Source of the DNA: a virus | Length of the DNA: 35,195 nt | IMG/VR virus record: IMGVR_UViG_3300020478_000854 | Location: 1 to 35,195 of that record | Strand: one strand, 5' to 3' | Shown: piece by piece, positions 1 to 7,361 of the stretch | Layout of the letters: the number at the start of each line of letters is the position of its first letter | Position numbering within the stretch: the stretch's first letter is position 1 | Translations under genes and position numbers: made by a program | Notes under the pieces: generated by a model | The model's database searches: none | What the model saw: only the letters and a program-made list of their open reading frames with translations | What the model was told of the DNA's origin: nothing

Positions 1-1259
1 ATCATCTCCTCAGTAATTGTAGGAGAACAACCAACAAAGAATACCTTGTCTAATACTTGATTAGCATTTGGGTATTTGGATGCATCACCAAGGTGACGAT
101 AGCCAGGATGCTGAAGAATATTACCTGCAAAATAATTTCTTGTTTGAACTCTATTATCTTCCAGATGTTTAACTAGTGCTGTCTTTTGTTTCTTATCTCT
201 ACAAACAATAGGAACACCAAACCAACTAGTCTCTGATTCTTCTAGTTCATTAATGGTACGGAGACCATCAACTTTCTCAAAGATACCATCTAAGTTTGCT
301 TTGTTTATTCTACGCTTAGTATGGATCTCATCAAACTTCTTGAGTTGAACAGAACCAACTGCACCTTGTAGATCAAGTGGTTTTAAATTATAACCTGCAA
401 CACCAAACACATACTTATGATCTACAATACCAATCTCATCACCTAACCAATTATCAAATCGTTTACCACATACACCATTAGGAAGTTTATTCTGTGAACC
501 AACACACCAACAACCACGACCCCACCATGCAAAACTACGGGCAAGATCAACAATATCAGGAATGTTAGAAGAAACCATACCACCTTCCATAGTAGAAATG
601 TGGTGAGCAGGATAGAAAGAACAAGATGCTGCAACAGAGCATGATGTAAGGAAGTTACCTTTGTAAGTACTTCCAAGAGAATCACAATTATCAGAAATCA
701 TCTGAATATTATTTGTCTCACAGATGTCAAGTAACCATTCAAGATCATAAGAGTTACCTAAAACAGGTGAAGAAAATACTGCTCTGGTTCTTTCAGTAAT
801 TTTAGATGAGATCTGGTCTATATCCCAGTTAAGATCTTTCCAATCAATATCAACAAAGACAGGTTTTAAATTGTTTTGAATAATAGGTGCAATCGTAGTT
901 GCAAATCCACAACAACATACAATAATCTCATCACCATCTTGCCAATTATAATACTTCTTGAGTGCAGCAAGCATCACAAGATTAGCAGAACTACCAGAGT
1001 TTACCATGATGGACTTATCAAATCCAAACATCTTGGAGAACTCACGTTCAAACTTATTAACTTTCTCACCAGCAGGTAACCATTTACCTTTCAGTATTGC
1101 TTCAATAATCGTAGTTGGTTCTTCATCATTCCAATAAGGACCACTGTAGTAAACAGTATCTTTTGTAGGATCAAATGATTTCTTATTGGCAAGATATGGG
1201 AAGAGGTCTAAGTCACGTTCCTTAGCCGTAGAAATAAAATTTTTAATCAGATCTTGCAT
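1..1259 (-). CDS. RfbH/E1-type 4-keto-6-deoxyhexose 3-dehydrase, DegT family (C-terminus cut by window edge)
   Basis: Reading the minus strand from an ATG at 1259 gives 419 residues running off the window at base 1. The fold is DegT/DnrJ/EryC1/StrS (aspartate aminotransferase type). At residues 214-220 the protein reads SFYPAHH, where ordinary aminotransferases of the family carry the PLP lysine. A histidine there (H220) is the hallmark of the E1/RfbH 3-dehydrases, which use PMP and an iron-sulfur cluster to remove the C3 hydroxyl from CDP-4-keto-6-deoxyglucose. Cysteines at 192, 250, 252 and 264 reproduce the family's C-X57-C-X-C pattern; the last gap is 11 residues, where I recall 7 in the bacterial enzyme. 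The start overlaps the upstream SDR gene by 13 bases, so the two are probably co-translated. Family assignment is firm. The nucleotide carried by the substrate (CDP or other) is inferred from family only, and no E3-type reductase is visible in the window. Confidence 0.9.
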   Translation of the reverse strand, partial: MQDLIKNFISTAKERDLDLFPYLANKKSFDPTKDTVYYSGPYWNDEEPTTIIEAILKGKWLPAGEKVNKFEREFSKMFGFDKSIMVNSGSSANLVMLAALKKYYNWQDGDEIIVCCCGFATTIAPIIQNNLKPVFVDIDWKDLNWDIDQISSKITERTRAVFSSPVLGNSYDLEWLLDICETNNIQMISDNCDSLGSTYKGNFLTSCSVAASCSFYPAHHISTMEGGMVSSNIPDIVDLARSFAWWGRGCWCVGSQNKLPNGVCGKRFDNWLGDEIGIVDHKYVFGVAGYNLKPLDLQGAVGSVQLKKFDEIHTKRRINKANLDGIFEKVDGLRTINELEESETSWFGVPIVCRDKKQKTALVKHLEDNRVQTRNYFAGNILQHPGYRHLGDASKYPNANQVLDKVFFVGCSPTITEEM

Positions 1260-2098
1260 AGTTGTTTAATCAAATCATCAGTAGAAATCTGTGGTTCAAA
1301 ACCAAGAGATTTTAATTTAGTAGTATCCATCCAGAAATCTTTTGTCTGTACAATAGAATGAAACTTAGGAGATGGTACAGAAACAATTTCAGAGGAAGAA
1401 TTTAAAAGTTCTTTTGCTCTGTCAATTATATCACCAACTTTAGTAGGTTGTCCACTTCCAATGTTATAAATCTGGTTTTTCTCTCCCTTTTCAATCACCA
1501 AGTCAATTGCTCTACAAACATCTTTTACATGTAAGATATCTCTAATGTCTGTTCCTTCATTATACAGTCTAATTGGTTGACCATTTCTCATATTGTCAAT
1601 CATCTGTGTGATTGCATTTTTCTGTAGTGATGCATCAGGGTCATTATCACCTAGAACATTACATAACCTAAGGATTCTATACTTAACTCCAAAGGTTTCA
1701 CAAAAAGAAATGATTAGTTGTTCTGCTGCTCTCTTCGTAATGGAGTAGAACCCTCTTGGATCACAGAGTCCGTCTTCGGAAACTGGATTGTCATTTGCAT
1801 CACCGTATACAAACCAAGAACTAATAAAATTAAACGTAATGTCTTCATGAGTATCGAACCTACGATCTTTAACTTCTACAACTCGGTCAAGTACTTCAGT
1901 GAGAACCATAAGGTTACTCTTTACATCCAATGTAATTTCCTTGAACACATTATAGTTGTGTGTTGTACTAATAAAATATAAAATGTCTTTGTCCATTGGA
2001 GTCCTTTGCCCTCTATCAATGGCACGAGACTTTTTAGGAAACATATTACAAAATGTGCGACCAATGTATCCAGTCGCACCATACACAGATAAACTCAT
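1247..2098 (-). CDS. Short-chain NAD(P)-dependent sugar epimerase/dehydratase/reductase
   Basis: This is a 283-residue extended SDR protein. The N-terminal Rossmann motif GATGYIG is at residues 7-13 and the catalytic Y-x3-K is at Y118/K122. The C-terminus holds the substrate-binding half, with a segment reading RDILHVKDV typical of nucleotide-sugar SDRs. At 283 residues it is shorter than most 4,6-dehydratases (about 320-360), closer to 4-ketosugar reductases or CDP-abequose/paratose synthase-type enzymes. It sits between a GDP-mannose 3,5-epimerase-like gene (ATGA overlap) and an RfbH-type 3-dehydrase (13-base overlap), so reduction of a 4-keto-deoxysugar is a reasonable guess. Exact substrate and reaction cannot be read from the sequence. 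Confidence 0.85.
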   Translation of the reverse strand: MSLSVYGATGYIGRTFCNMFPKKSRAIDRGQRTPMDKDILYFISTTHNYNVFKEITLDVKSNLMVLTEVLDRVVEVKDRRFDTHEDITFNFISSWFVYGDANDNPVSEDGLCDPRGFYSITKRAAEQLIISFCETFGVKYRILRLCNVLGDNDPDASLQKNAITQMIDNMRNGQPIRLYNEGTDIRDILHVKDVCRAIDLVIEKGEKNQIYNIGSGQPTKVGDIIDRAKELLNSSSEIVSVPSPKFHSIVQTKDFWMDTTKLKSLGFEPQISTDDLIKQLCKI

Positions 2099-3246
2099 GC
2101 TAAAACTTCATCAAGAACTTCGGTTTGGAATGTACTTTCAGATTTAATTTGTTCTGAAATCCATTCGTATGTTTTACGGATACCTTCTTCAAGAGGTTGT
2201 GAATAATCCCATCCAAGTTTCTCTCTTACAAGATCATTGTTTGAGTTACGACCACGAACTCCAAGGGGTGCATCTAACTTATGTCTTCTCTGAACTGCTT
2301 TACCTGCAACTTTTGCAGTAATATTTACAAGTTCATTAATAGTAACCATTTCTTCTGAACCAATATTGACTGGTCCTAAGAAATCAGAGTTCATCAATCT
2401 CCAAGTTGCTTCAATACATTCATCAATATAAAGGAATGAACGTGTCTGTTCACCATCACCCCATACTTCAATTGGTCCTCCAACATCAGGAAGGTATGCT
2501 ACTTTTCTACAAATTGCTGCTGGTGCCTTTTCTCTTCCTCCATTCCATGTTCCTTGTGGTCCAAAGATATTATGATACCTGGCAACACGCACAGGAATAC
2601 CGTGATTACGGTTGTAAGCAAGATAGAGACGCTCCGAAAAGAGTTTTTCCCATCCGTATTCTGAGTCTGGTGCTGCGGGATATGCTGATTCTTCACGGCA
2701 ATCTGGATTATTAGGGTCAAGTTGGTTGTACTCTGGATACATGCAAGCAGAACTAGAGTAGAAGATCTTAGTTGGTTGATCCAACTTAGGACGATTACAA
2801 ACAGTATATTCTTTTACTATACCATCAAAGGTTTTATTTAATTGATGGACACCTTCAAGCACGTTTAAGTTTATAGAAGCAGAGTTATGCATGATGTCTG
2901 CATCATTCTCTCCTGTAAATATAAAACCTGCACCACCCATGTCAGCAGCAAACTGGTAGATCTCATCAAAGGGAAGGATGTGTTGATAAGGAACAGAATT
3001 ATAATAGTTCCCTTGATACCCTTTGAACTCAAGAATAGAATTTACAAATGCAGTACTGCGGAGATCACCTACAATAAATTCATTTGCTTCTGTCTTAGCA
3101 AAGTCAGGATACTTTAAATCTACACCTCTTACCCAATAACCTTCTTTACGCAGTCTCTTTACCATATGACTGCCAATAAAACCACCTGCACCTAGTACTA
3201 GGGCGGTCTTTTTGTATTCGCTGCTGTACGTTGTTACTCTCGTCAT
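2095..3246 (-). CDS. GDP-mannose 3,5-epimerase-like SDR
   Basis: This 383-residue protein has the Rossmann motif GAGGFIG at residues 19-25, a conserved MGGAGFIFTGEN segment near 103-114, SSSACMYPE at 164-172 and the catalytic Y-x3-K at Y197/K201. The MGGAGFI block, the cysteine in the SSSACMYP block (C168) and the later RYHNIFGPQGTW block are features of GDP-mannose 3,5-epimerases, which convert GDP-D-mannose to GDP-L-galactose or GDP-L-gulose. Close relatives with other substrates exist, so specificity is inferred. It is the first gene behind a terminator/promoter element at 3269-3303, and its stop overlaps the next start (ATGA), making it the head of a three-gene sugar operon. The cupin at 5921-6313, a mannose-phosphate isomerase-type domain, may belong to the same GDP-mannose chemistry. 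Confidence 0.85.
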   Translation of the reverse strand: MTRVTTYSSEYKKTALVLGAGGFIGSHMVKRLRKEGYWVRGVDLKYPDFAKTEANEFIVGDLRSTAFVNSILEFKGYQGNYYNSVPYQHILPFDEIYQFAADMGGAGFIFTGENDADIMHNSASINLNVLEGVHQLNKTFDGIVKEYTVCNRPKLDQPTKIFYSSSACMYPEYNQLDPNNPDCREESAYPAAPDSEYGWEKLFSERLYLAYNRNHGIPVRVARYHNIFGPQGTWNGGREKAPAAICRKVAYLPDVGGPIEVWGDGEQTRSFLYIDECIEATWRLMNSDFLGPVNIGSEEMVTINELVNITAKVAGKAVQRRHKLDAPLGVRGRNSNNDLVREKLGWDYSQPLEEGIRKTYEWISEQIKSESTFQTEVLDEVLA

Positions 3247-3268
3247 GCTTGAAATTACTTATGTTAAT

Positions 3269-3297
3269 AGTATACACAAAAAAAGGGGTCTTGTAAA
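3269..3297 (-). promoter_or_regulatory. Sigma-70-like promoter for the sugar operon
   Basis: On the minus strand a -35 box TTTACA (3297-3292, 5/6 to consensus) is separated by exactly 17 bases from a -10 box TATACT (3274-3269, 5/6). It lies about 20-50 bases upstream of the ATG at 3246. The -35 box falls in the loop of the terminator-like hairpin that ends the preceding gene. Confidence 0.65.
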
Positions 3298-3300
3298 CCC
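3280..3300 (-). terminator. Weak rho-independent terminator
   Basis: Just after the stop of the gene ending at 3304, the minus strand shows a short GGGT/ACCC stem (3300-3297 with 3289-3286, 7-base loop) followed by a run of seven T after the last C. The stem is only four strong pairs plus a possible wobble, so termination would be partial. Confidence 0.4.
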
Positions 3301-3303
3301 TCC

Positions 3304-3972
3304 TTATTTAGAAAGAAATTTAAGAAAGGGAAATGGACATTTGTTCGGTGTTCTCGAAAACAATTTGTTTCCTTCCTCATAATTTTTAGATTTTGGTTTA
3401 GATAAATGAAATTCTAATTTAGCTAATTCACTTCTCTCTTTTAAAATAACTCCACTATTTAAATCAGGAGACAAGAAAGTTACTCTGAATAGAGGATCAC
3501 CTTTTTTAATGATAAGTGGTTTAGTTTTATCAACTAGTCGAGTTGCCAGACTAGTATTCCTACTCCAATTAGATATGTTAAACCATCCTTCAACCACAGT
3601 AAAATTATTATTTAAAGAAGTTAATGGATGAGAACTATAATCCATCCAAACATCAGGTTCATCTGTCCAAAAAGCAAAGTTACAGATTTCTAATTGAAAG
3701 ACTAATTCCTTAGGATTCTCAGGATCTGATATATTAAACTGACCTATCAACTCAGGATGAGTTGACCACATAACACCATTATCAAATCCTAGTTTATAGT
3801 CTATAGGAGAGTATCCAACAAAGGTTCTGTTTTTTCTGTGTTTAAAAACAGGACACTTATTATACTGTTGTGTTTTATCGACACTATCATATTCCCTGAC
3901 AAGCAACTTTAGTTTGTCAGGGTTATCTGCAATACTTATATAATTGACTTTAAAACTACTCTGCTTTGACAT
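3304..3972 (-). CDS. Unrecognised phage protein, 222 residues
   Basis: I do not recognise this family with confidence. The 222-residue protein has no signal peptide or membrane segment. It is rich in aromatic residues and beta-type segments, with a run around FAFWTDEPDVWMDY and a GWFNISNWSRN stretch followed by IIKKGDPLFRVTFLSP. That last segment resembles the closing strands of a jelly-roll or cupin-like fold, as seen in some phage DUF6065-type proteins, but this is a weak impression. The ATG at 3972 lies inside the end of the small gene 3956-4195 (17-base overlap), so the two are translationally coupled. A terminator-like hairpin follows it. Its place between sugar-nucleotide genes suggests, without proving, a role in glycan or small-molecule metabolism. 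Confidence 0.8.
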   Translation of the reverse strand: MSKQSSFKVNYISIADNPDKLKLLVREYDSVDKTQQYNKCPVFKHRKNRTFVGYSPIDYKLGFDNGVMWSTHPELIGQFNISDPENPKELVFQLEICNFAFWTDEPDVWMDYSSHPLTSLNNNFTVVEGWFNISNWSRNTSLATRLVDKTKPLIIKKGDPLFRVTFLSPDLNSGVILKERSELAKLEFHLSKPKSKNYEEGNKLFSRTPNKCPFPFLKFLSK

Positions 3973-4195
3973 GATCCTTTACATAGCAAGGAACACCTGC
4001 AGGATCTAACCACTTAGTATACTCAAAGTCTTCAATCGCAGTTTTCAATTGCATGAAGTTATCACACCAGTACATGTCCTTGTATCCATTGTGGTTGTTC
4101 CACTTTTGAATACGATAGTCTGGTTGTCCATTCTCTAAGAGATCAGGCATTTTGATATACCTGTATGGATCATTCTGGCATAATACTTCAATCAT
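3956..4195 (-). CDS. Small unrecognised protein, 79 residues
   Basis: This is a 79-residue acidic protein rich in Tyr, Trp and Asp, without membrane segment or recognised motif. It contains YRYIKMPDLLENGQPDYRI and a CDNFMQLKTAIEDFEYTKW segment, predicted helix. It is the first gene behind a sigma-70-like promoter at 4218-4246, and its end overlaps the following gene by 17 bases. Reality is supported by the coupling, the promoter and the lack of any other frame in the interval. Function unknown. Confidence 0.7.
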   Translation of the reverse strand: MIEVLCQNDPYRYIKMPDLLENGQPDYRIQKWNNHNGYKDMYWCDNFMQLKTAIEDFEYTKWLDPAGVPCYVKDHVKAE

Positions 4196-4217
4196 CGGTT
4201 TGTTTGTTTCTATAATA

Positions 4218-4246
4218 ATTATAGCATTAACTTAATGATAAGACAA
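4218..4246 (-). promoter_or_regulatory. Sigma-70-like promoter
   Basis: Minus strand: TTGTCT (4246-4241, 4/6) - 17 bases - TATAAT (4223-4218, 6/6), placed 22 bases upstream of the ATG at 4195 in the 63-base gap after the RfbB gene. Confidence 0.65.
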
Positions 4247-4258
4247 TAGATCCAATCT

Positions 4259-5224
4259 TTAAAGTGGCACATTAATAGTACCGTAGTAACGAGACAGATA
4301 CCATTGTATTGTAGAGTTAATATTTTCTAACCATTTGTCACCAGGTTTCCAACCTATTGCATTAGTAAGTTTAGAATGATCCATGGCATAGCGTTTATCA
4401 TGACCAGGTCGATCATCTGTAACACCAATAAGATCATATGGTTTTTCTAAGATATCTAGTATATCTTTTACAACATCAATATTCTTCTTCTCACATGAAC
4501 CACCAATATTAAATGTATCATTCATAATACCTTGTTCATATAACATCCAGATTGCTTCACAATGGTCTTTGACATATAACCAATCTCTAATCTGATCTCC
4601 ACCACCATGCATGTAAGTTGTTCTATCATTAATAGCATTTGTGATAGTAAGAGGAATCAGTTTCTCAGGATGTTGTCTAGGTCCATAATTATTAGAACAG
4701 TTTGTTATAAGATATGGAACACCATAAGTGTTATGCCATGCTTTAACAAAATAATCTGACGCTGCTTTACTTGCAGAGTATGGATTTCTAGGGTTGTATA
4801 AAGTTTCTTCTGTGAATATATTTGGGTCATCATATTCTAGTGATCCAAATACTTCATCAGTAGAGATATGATGGAACTTGTCTACAACATCTCTACTAGC
4901 ATTCAATAAATTAATTGTACCTAAAATATTTGCCTGAATAAATGGTCGATAGTTTTTAATAGAATTATCTACATGACTTTCTGCAGCAAAATGAAAGACT
5001 ATATTAGGTTTATATGAAACAAATAATTCATCAACTGCTTGTTCATCAGCAATATCAATCTCAATAAACTTGACTCTTTTATTATCGACTAGTTTATCAA
5101 TGTATTTAATATCAGATGCATAAGTGAGATTATCTACAATAACAATCTCGTCATCAGTTTTCTTGTGAATGTAATGTAAAAAATTACTGCCTATGAAACC
5201 AGCAGCACCTGTAACTAAAATCAT
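4259..5224 (-). CDS. rfbB: dTDP-glucose 4,6-dehydratase (RfbB/RmlB family)
   Basis: The chosen start is the ATG at 5224, one base after the stop of the preceding oxygenase gene. It gives 321 residues beginning MILVTGAAGFIG. A longer reading from 5272 would add 16 residues inside the upstream gene and is not supported. The Rossmann motif is at residues 6-12. The STDEVFG block carries the catalytic Asp-Glu pair next to Thr of this dehydratase family, and Y-x3-K is in PYSASKAASDY. The NCSNNYGPRQHPEKLIP block is a signature of dTDP-D-glucose 4,6-dehydratases. The enzyme makes the 4-keto-6-deoxy sugar that a 3-dehydrase such as the one at 1-1259 could use, although the bacterial E1 enzyme works on a CDP sugar. 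No dTDP-glucose synthase is in view, so the substrate presumably comes from the host. Confidence 0.9.
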   Translation of the reverse strand: MILVTGAAGFIGSNFLHYIHKKTDDEIVIVDNLTYASDIKYIDKLVDNKRVKFIEIDIADEQAVDELFVSYKPNIVFHFAAESHVDNSIKNYRPFIQANILGTINLLNASRDVVDKFHHISTDEVFGSLEYDDPNIFTEETLYNPRNPYSASKAASDYFVKAWHNTYGVPYLITNCSNNYGPRQHPEKLIPLTITNAINDRTTYMHGGGDQIRDWLYVKDHCEAIWMLYEQGIMNDTFNIGGSCEKKNIDVVKDILDILEKPYDLIGVTDDRPGHDKRYAMDHSKLTNAIGWKPGDKWLENINSTIQWYLSRYYGTINVPL

Positions 5225-5225
5225 T

Positions 5226-5924
5226 TTAATGTTTTTGCGATTGTTTAATGTACTCTTGATAGTCAGCACCACTAGGAATGTCTGCTTTACCTTCTTTAAT
5301 TGCTTGGTGCAACCAAGTAGTGATAATATACTTATCTCCTTTTAAAGGTTTTCTTCCTTTATGTTGCCAATGATGATCTGATGGGAAAAATACAATCTTT
5401 CCTGTTTCAGGTTTTACTTTGTACCAATAGAAATCAGTTTCTCCTTCTTCAAAATCCTCATTAAGATATATTAGACAACTGAATGCTCTTTGTCTACGTT
5501 GTCTATCATCATCCAATCGATCAAAGTGCCATTCAAAAAAACCAGAATCTTTTTCATACTTTACAATAGTATATCCTTCATCTTCATATACAAAACTTGC
5601 AAGTAAGTTTTCTGGAACATCTCTTTCTTGGTTTTGTTCCCACTCATCATCAAACATTTTACCAATGTCCCAATGATATTGAGCAAAGAACTGATTAATT
5701 TTTTGTTCAATTAAACCATCAATTGATGCATCAAAAGGTACTTGTATTTGATTAGACTTTCTGGCAAGTCCATCAACTGACTCTAAATTACCATGATTTT
5801 GAGCAGTATATACCTGAGAAGCTCTAACTTGATCTAAATTGTTTTCATAAAAATCAATGATTAAGTCACATTCATCTTTTGTAAATGCAATGTACTCCTT
5901 AATATAATCACTTAGTTGGTTCAT
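5226..5924 (-). CDS. 2OG-Fe(II) oxygenase, prolyl-4-hydroxylase-like
   Basis: This 232-residue protein has a C-terminal double-stranded beta-helix oxygenase domain. The iron ligands are readable as H133-x-D135 (EWHFD) and the distal His, most likely H188 in the WQHKG segment. K198 in GDKY is placed to bind 2-oxoglutarate, as in prolyl 4-hydroxylases. The N-terminal ~100 residues look helical and unassigned. The start overlaps the cupin gene by ATGA and the stop abuts RfbB by one base. Phage members of this family are widespread in cyanophages with unknown substrates; protein prolyl or asparaginyl side chains or small molecules are possible. It is the largest of three such genes within 2.7 kb. 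Confidence 0.85.
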   Translation of the reverse strand: MNQLSDYIKEYIAFTKDECDLIIDFYENNLDQVRASQVYTAQNHGNLESVDGLARKSNQIQVPFDASIDGLIEQKINQFFAQYHWDIGKMFDDEWEQNQERDVPENLLASFVYEDEGYTIVKYEKDSGFFEWHFDRLDDDRQRRQRAFSCLIYLNEDFEEGETDFYWYKVKPETGKIVFFPSDHHWQHKGRKPLKGDKYIITTWLHQAIKEGKADIPSGADYQEYIKQSQKH

Positions 5925-6313
5925 ACTGTGATTTCTCTTTGTTCACCTAATTCTATAGGACTGATCTTTTCTATTCTACCATAATCATCTTCAAGACGCA
6001 CTATATCTTCTTCTTCACACTTTCCTATTTGCACTTCGATGAATACTAACCCATCATCTCCTGCAGTTGCCCTGTGCATATGCTTTTTTGGGATGTGGAA
6101 TCGATCACCAACAGCAGCAGGTTTTATTATTCCAACTGTCAATTGAGGAGCAGTTGCTACAGTACCTGATCCCTCAACAATAACCCAATCCTCAGAACGA
6201 TTATTATGATATTGTAATGAGAACTGTTGATTAGGATTCAAAGTAATTTTCTTTACTTTATATTCAGGTTCATCAAGTAGAACTTCGTACTTTCCCCAAG
6301 GTTTTTCCATCAT
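5921..6313 (-). CDS. Cupin, type II mannose-6-phosphate isomerase / mannose-1-P guanylyltransferase C-terminal domain
   Basis: This is a 130-residue single-domain cupin beginning with the characteristic KPWGKYEVL block. It continues through LQYHNNRSEDW (H36, E41), FHIPKKHMHRA (H80) and ends with VQIGKCEEEDIVRLEDDYGR. These are the motifs of the cupin half of bifunctional mannose-1-phosphate guanylyltransferase/phosphomannose isomerase enzymes. Here the guanylyltransferase half is absent. The family can isomerise mannose-6-phosphate and fructose-6-phosphate, but a metal-binding role without that activity is also possible. ATG codons at 6313 and 6310 are equally usable. The start overlaps the preceding 57-residue gene by about 40 bases, and the stop overlaps the oxygenase start (ATGA). 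A supply role for GDP-mannose, the substrate of the GME-like enzyme, is inferred. Confidence 0.85.
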   Translation of the reverse strand: MMEKPWGKYEVLLDEPEYKVKKITLNPNQQFSLQYHNNRSEDWVIVEGSGTVATAPQLTVGIIKPAAVGDRFHIPKKHMHRATAGDDGLVFIEVQIGKCEEEDIVRLEDDYGRIEKISPIELGEQREITV

Positions 6314-6446
6314 GTTTTTTTGAATCAGTCCAGTATTCTTTATATAGGGTTTGGTTTTTAGCTTCTATTTTCTTCTCCAATGCTTCTAATCTTTCTATTA
6401 TTTCATCGTACTTTCTATCTGTATGTGTGTGATAATCGCCCGACAT
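6273..6446 (-). CDS. Small coiled-coil protein, 57 residues
   Basis: The start at ATG 6446 is chosen because it follows a perfect AGGAGG ribosome-binding site four bases away. Upstream in-frame ATG codons up to 6551 lie inside another small gene and lack such a site. The 57-residue product has a strongly heptad-like helical middle (YDEIIERLEALEKKIEAK) and a basic tail, so a short coiled coil is likely. It overlaps the cupin gene by 41 bases. No known family; function unknown. Confidence 0.65.
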   Translation of the reverse strand: MSGDYHTHTDRKYDEIIERLEALEKKIEAKNQTLYKEYWTDSKKHDGKTLGKVRSST

Positions 6447-6453
6447 AATCCTC

Positions 6454-6630
6454 CTAGTTTTGCTTAATATCCCAATGCCATTTGATAGCCTTGATGTGGT
6501 CAAACGTATCTTCCATGTATGTCCTATCGCCAATGTCATACTTTCTTTCACATAGAAAGTTTCTCATTTGTTGTATACTATCAAACGTTCCGACGTGGTC
6601 GTAGTTTTCGTTATACAGGACGTATTGCAT
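6454..6630 (-). CDS. Small unrecognised protein, 58 residues
   Basis: An ATG at 6630 opens a 58-codon frame ending in TAG at 6454, seven bases before the strong start at 6446. The product is hydrophilic and rich in aromatic and charged residues (MQYVLYNENYDHVGTF at the start, IKAIKWHWDIKQN at the end). It fills an otherwise empty interval between two well-supported genes. No strong Shine-Dalgarno is seen. Function unknown. Confidence 0.55.
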   Translation of the reverse strand: MQYVLYNENYDHVGTFDSIQQMRNFLCERKYDIGDRTYMEDTFDHIKAIKWHWDIKQN

Positions 6631-6650
6631 TGAAAGAGGGGATGGTGTAG

Positions 6651-6658
6651 TATTTATT
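6651..6658 (-). promoter_or_regulatory. Possible late-promoter element
   Basis: Minus strand AATAAATA, one base off the T4 late box TATAAATA and fitting the NATAAATA form I recall for cyanophages. It is 20 bases upstream of the ATG at 6630 and just after the oxygenase gene. The element is short and AT-rich, so chance is a real alternative. Confidence 0.3.
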
Positions 6659-6661
6659 GTA

Positions 6662-7183
6662 TCAGGATTTCAACATATTGTCAACTACATTGTAGTTGAT
6701 CCCCAGTGATGTTCTTAATTGATCGGTCATTCTGTTTGGAGCATATCCTTGATGCTGCCATAAAGCAGGTATCAATACAGATCTGTTAGGTTTATATGTA
6801 ATGTAATGAAGTTTACCTTCATCATCTTCACATACGAACTCTCCTCCCCATTCAGCATTCCATTCAGAAGCAGTGAATAAAACCAAAGTAAAATCACCAG
6901 GATCAGTATGAAACATAGACGATTGGTTTGTTACTTGTCCGTTACAAAGTACTCTTTCAATAGTTAAATTAGATTTTACTACTCTTTGTACTTTTAACTT
7001 TAAGTAATCAGCAACTTCAATAAATTCAGGACTTGAATACCAACGTAAATTTTTAGAGAAACTTAAACAACATTCGTCATACGCTTTGTTATTTAAAATC
7101 CAACCTTCTTGCCAGTGCATGAATTCATACACTCTCCAAAACATATCTTCTGGTATAGAATCCTCAATTACATAAGGAAACAT
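6662..7183 (-). CDS. 2OG-Fe(II) oxygenase
   Basis: This 173-residue single-domain protein carries the oxygenase facial triad: H92-x-D94 (MFHTDPGDF) and distal H144 (LWQHQGY), with R157 placed to bind 2-oxoglutarate. The EWGGEFVCED strand and VLIPALWQHQG turn are typical of small phage 2OG oxygenases related to prolyl hydroxylases. It starts at ATG 7183, four bases after a 57-residue small gene, in the same operon as two other oxygenases. Overall identity to the oxygenases at 5226 and 7351 looks low, so these appear to be separate acquisitions or old duplicates. Substrate unknown. Confidence 0.85.
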   Translation of the reverse strand: MFPYVIEDSIPEDMFWRVYEFMHWQEGWILNNKAYDECCLSFSKNLRWYSSPEFIEVADYLKLKVQRVVKSNLTIERVLCNGQVTNQSSMFHTDPGDFTLVLFTASEWNAEWGGEFVCEDDEGKLHYITYKPNRSVLIPALWQHQGYAPNRMTDQLRTSLGINYNVVDNMLKS

Positions 7184-7187
7184 AAGA

Positions 7188-7361
7188 TTATTGTTGCTTG
7201 TTACACTCTAGCATATGTTCTACGGTATTGGCAACATCGTTCATTGCATGTTTTAAAACTGGGTTTTGTCCTGACTTCTGTAACATACGTTCAGAATGTT
7301 GCTCTGTTAAAGTCCATCTCCATTGACTTAGTTTCTCTGAATACCATAGGTTAATCTGCAT
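7188..7361 (-). CDS. Small unrecognised protein, 57 residues
   Basis: ATG at 7361 to TAA at 7188 encodes 57 residues beginning MQINLWYSEKLSQWRWTL and ending with a helical, His/Asn-rich stretch. It overlaps the end of the preceding oxygenase gene by 11 bases and ends four bases before the next ATG. Tight packing of this kind supports a real gene. The start resembles small cyanophage proteins often found beside oxygenase genes, but I cannot name the family. Confidence 0.6.
   Translation of the reverse strand: MQINLWYSEKLSQWRWTLTEQHSERMLQKSGQNPVLKHAMNDVANTVEHMLECNKQQ

Noticed and set aside
443-685. 80-codon minus-strand frame
   Set aside because: It is out of frame with the DegT/RfbH-type gene that covers the region with clear motifs.
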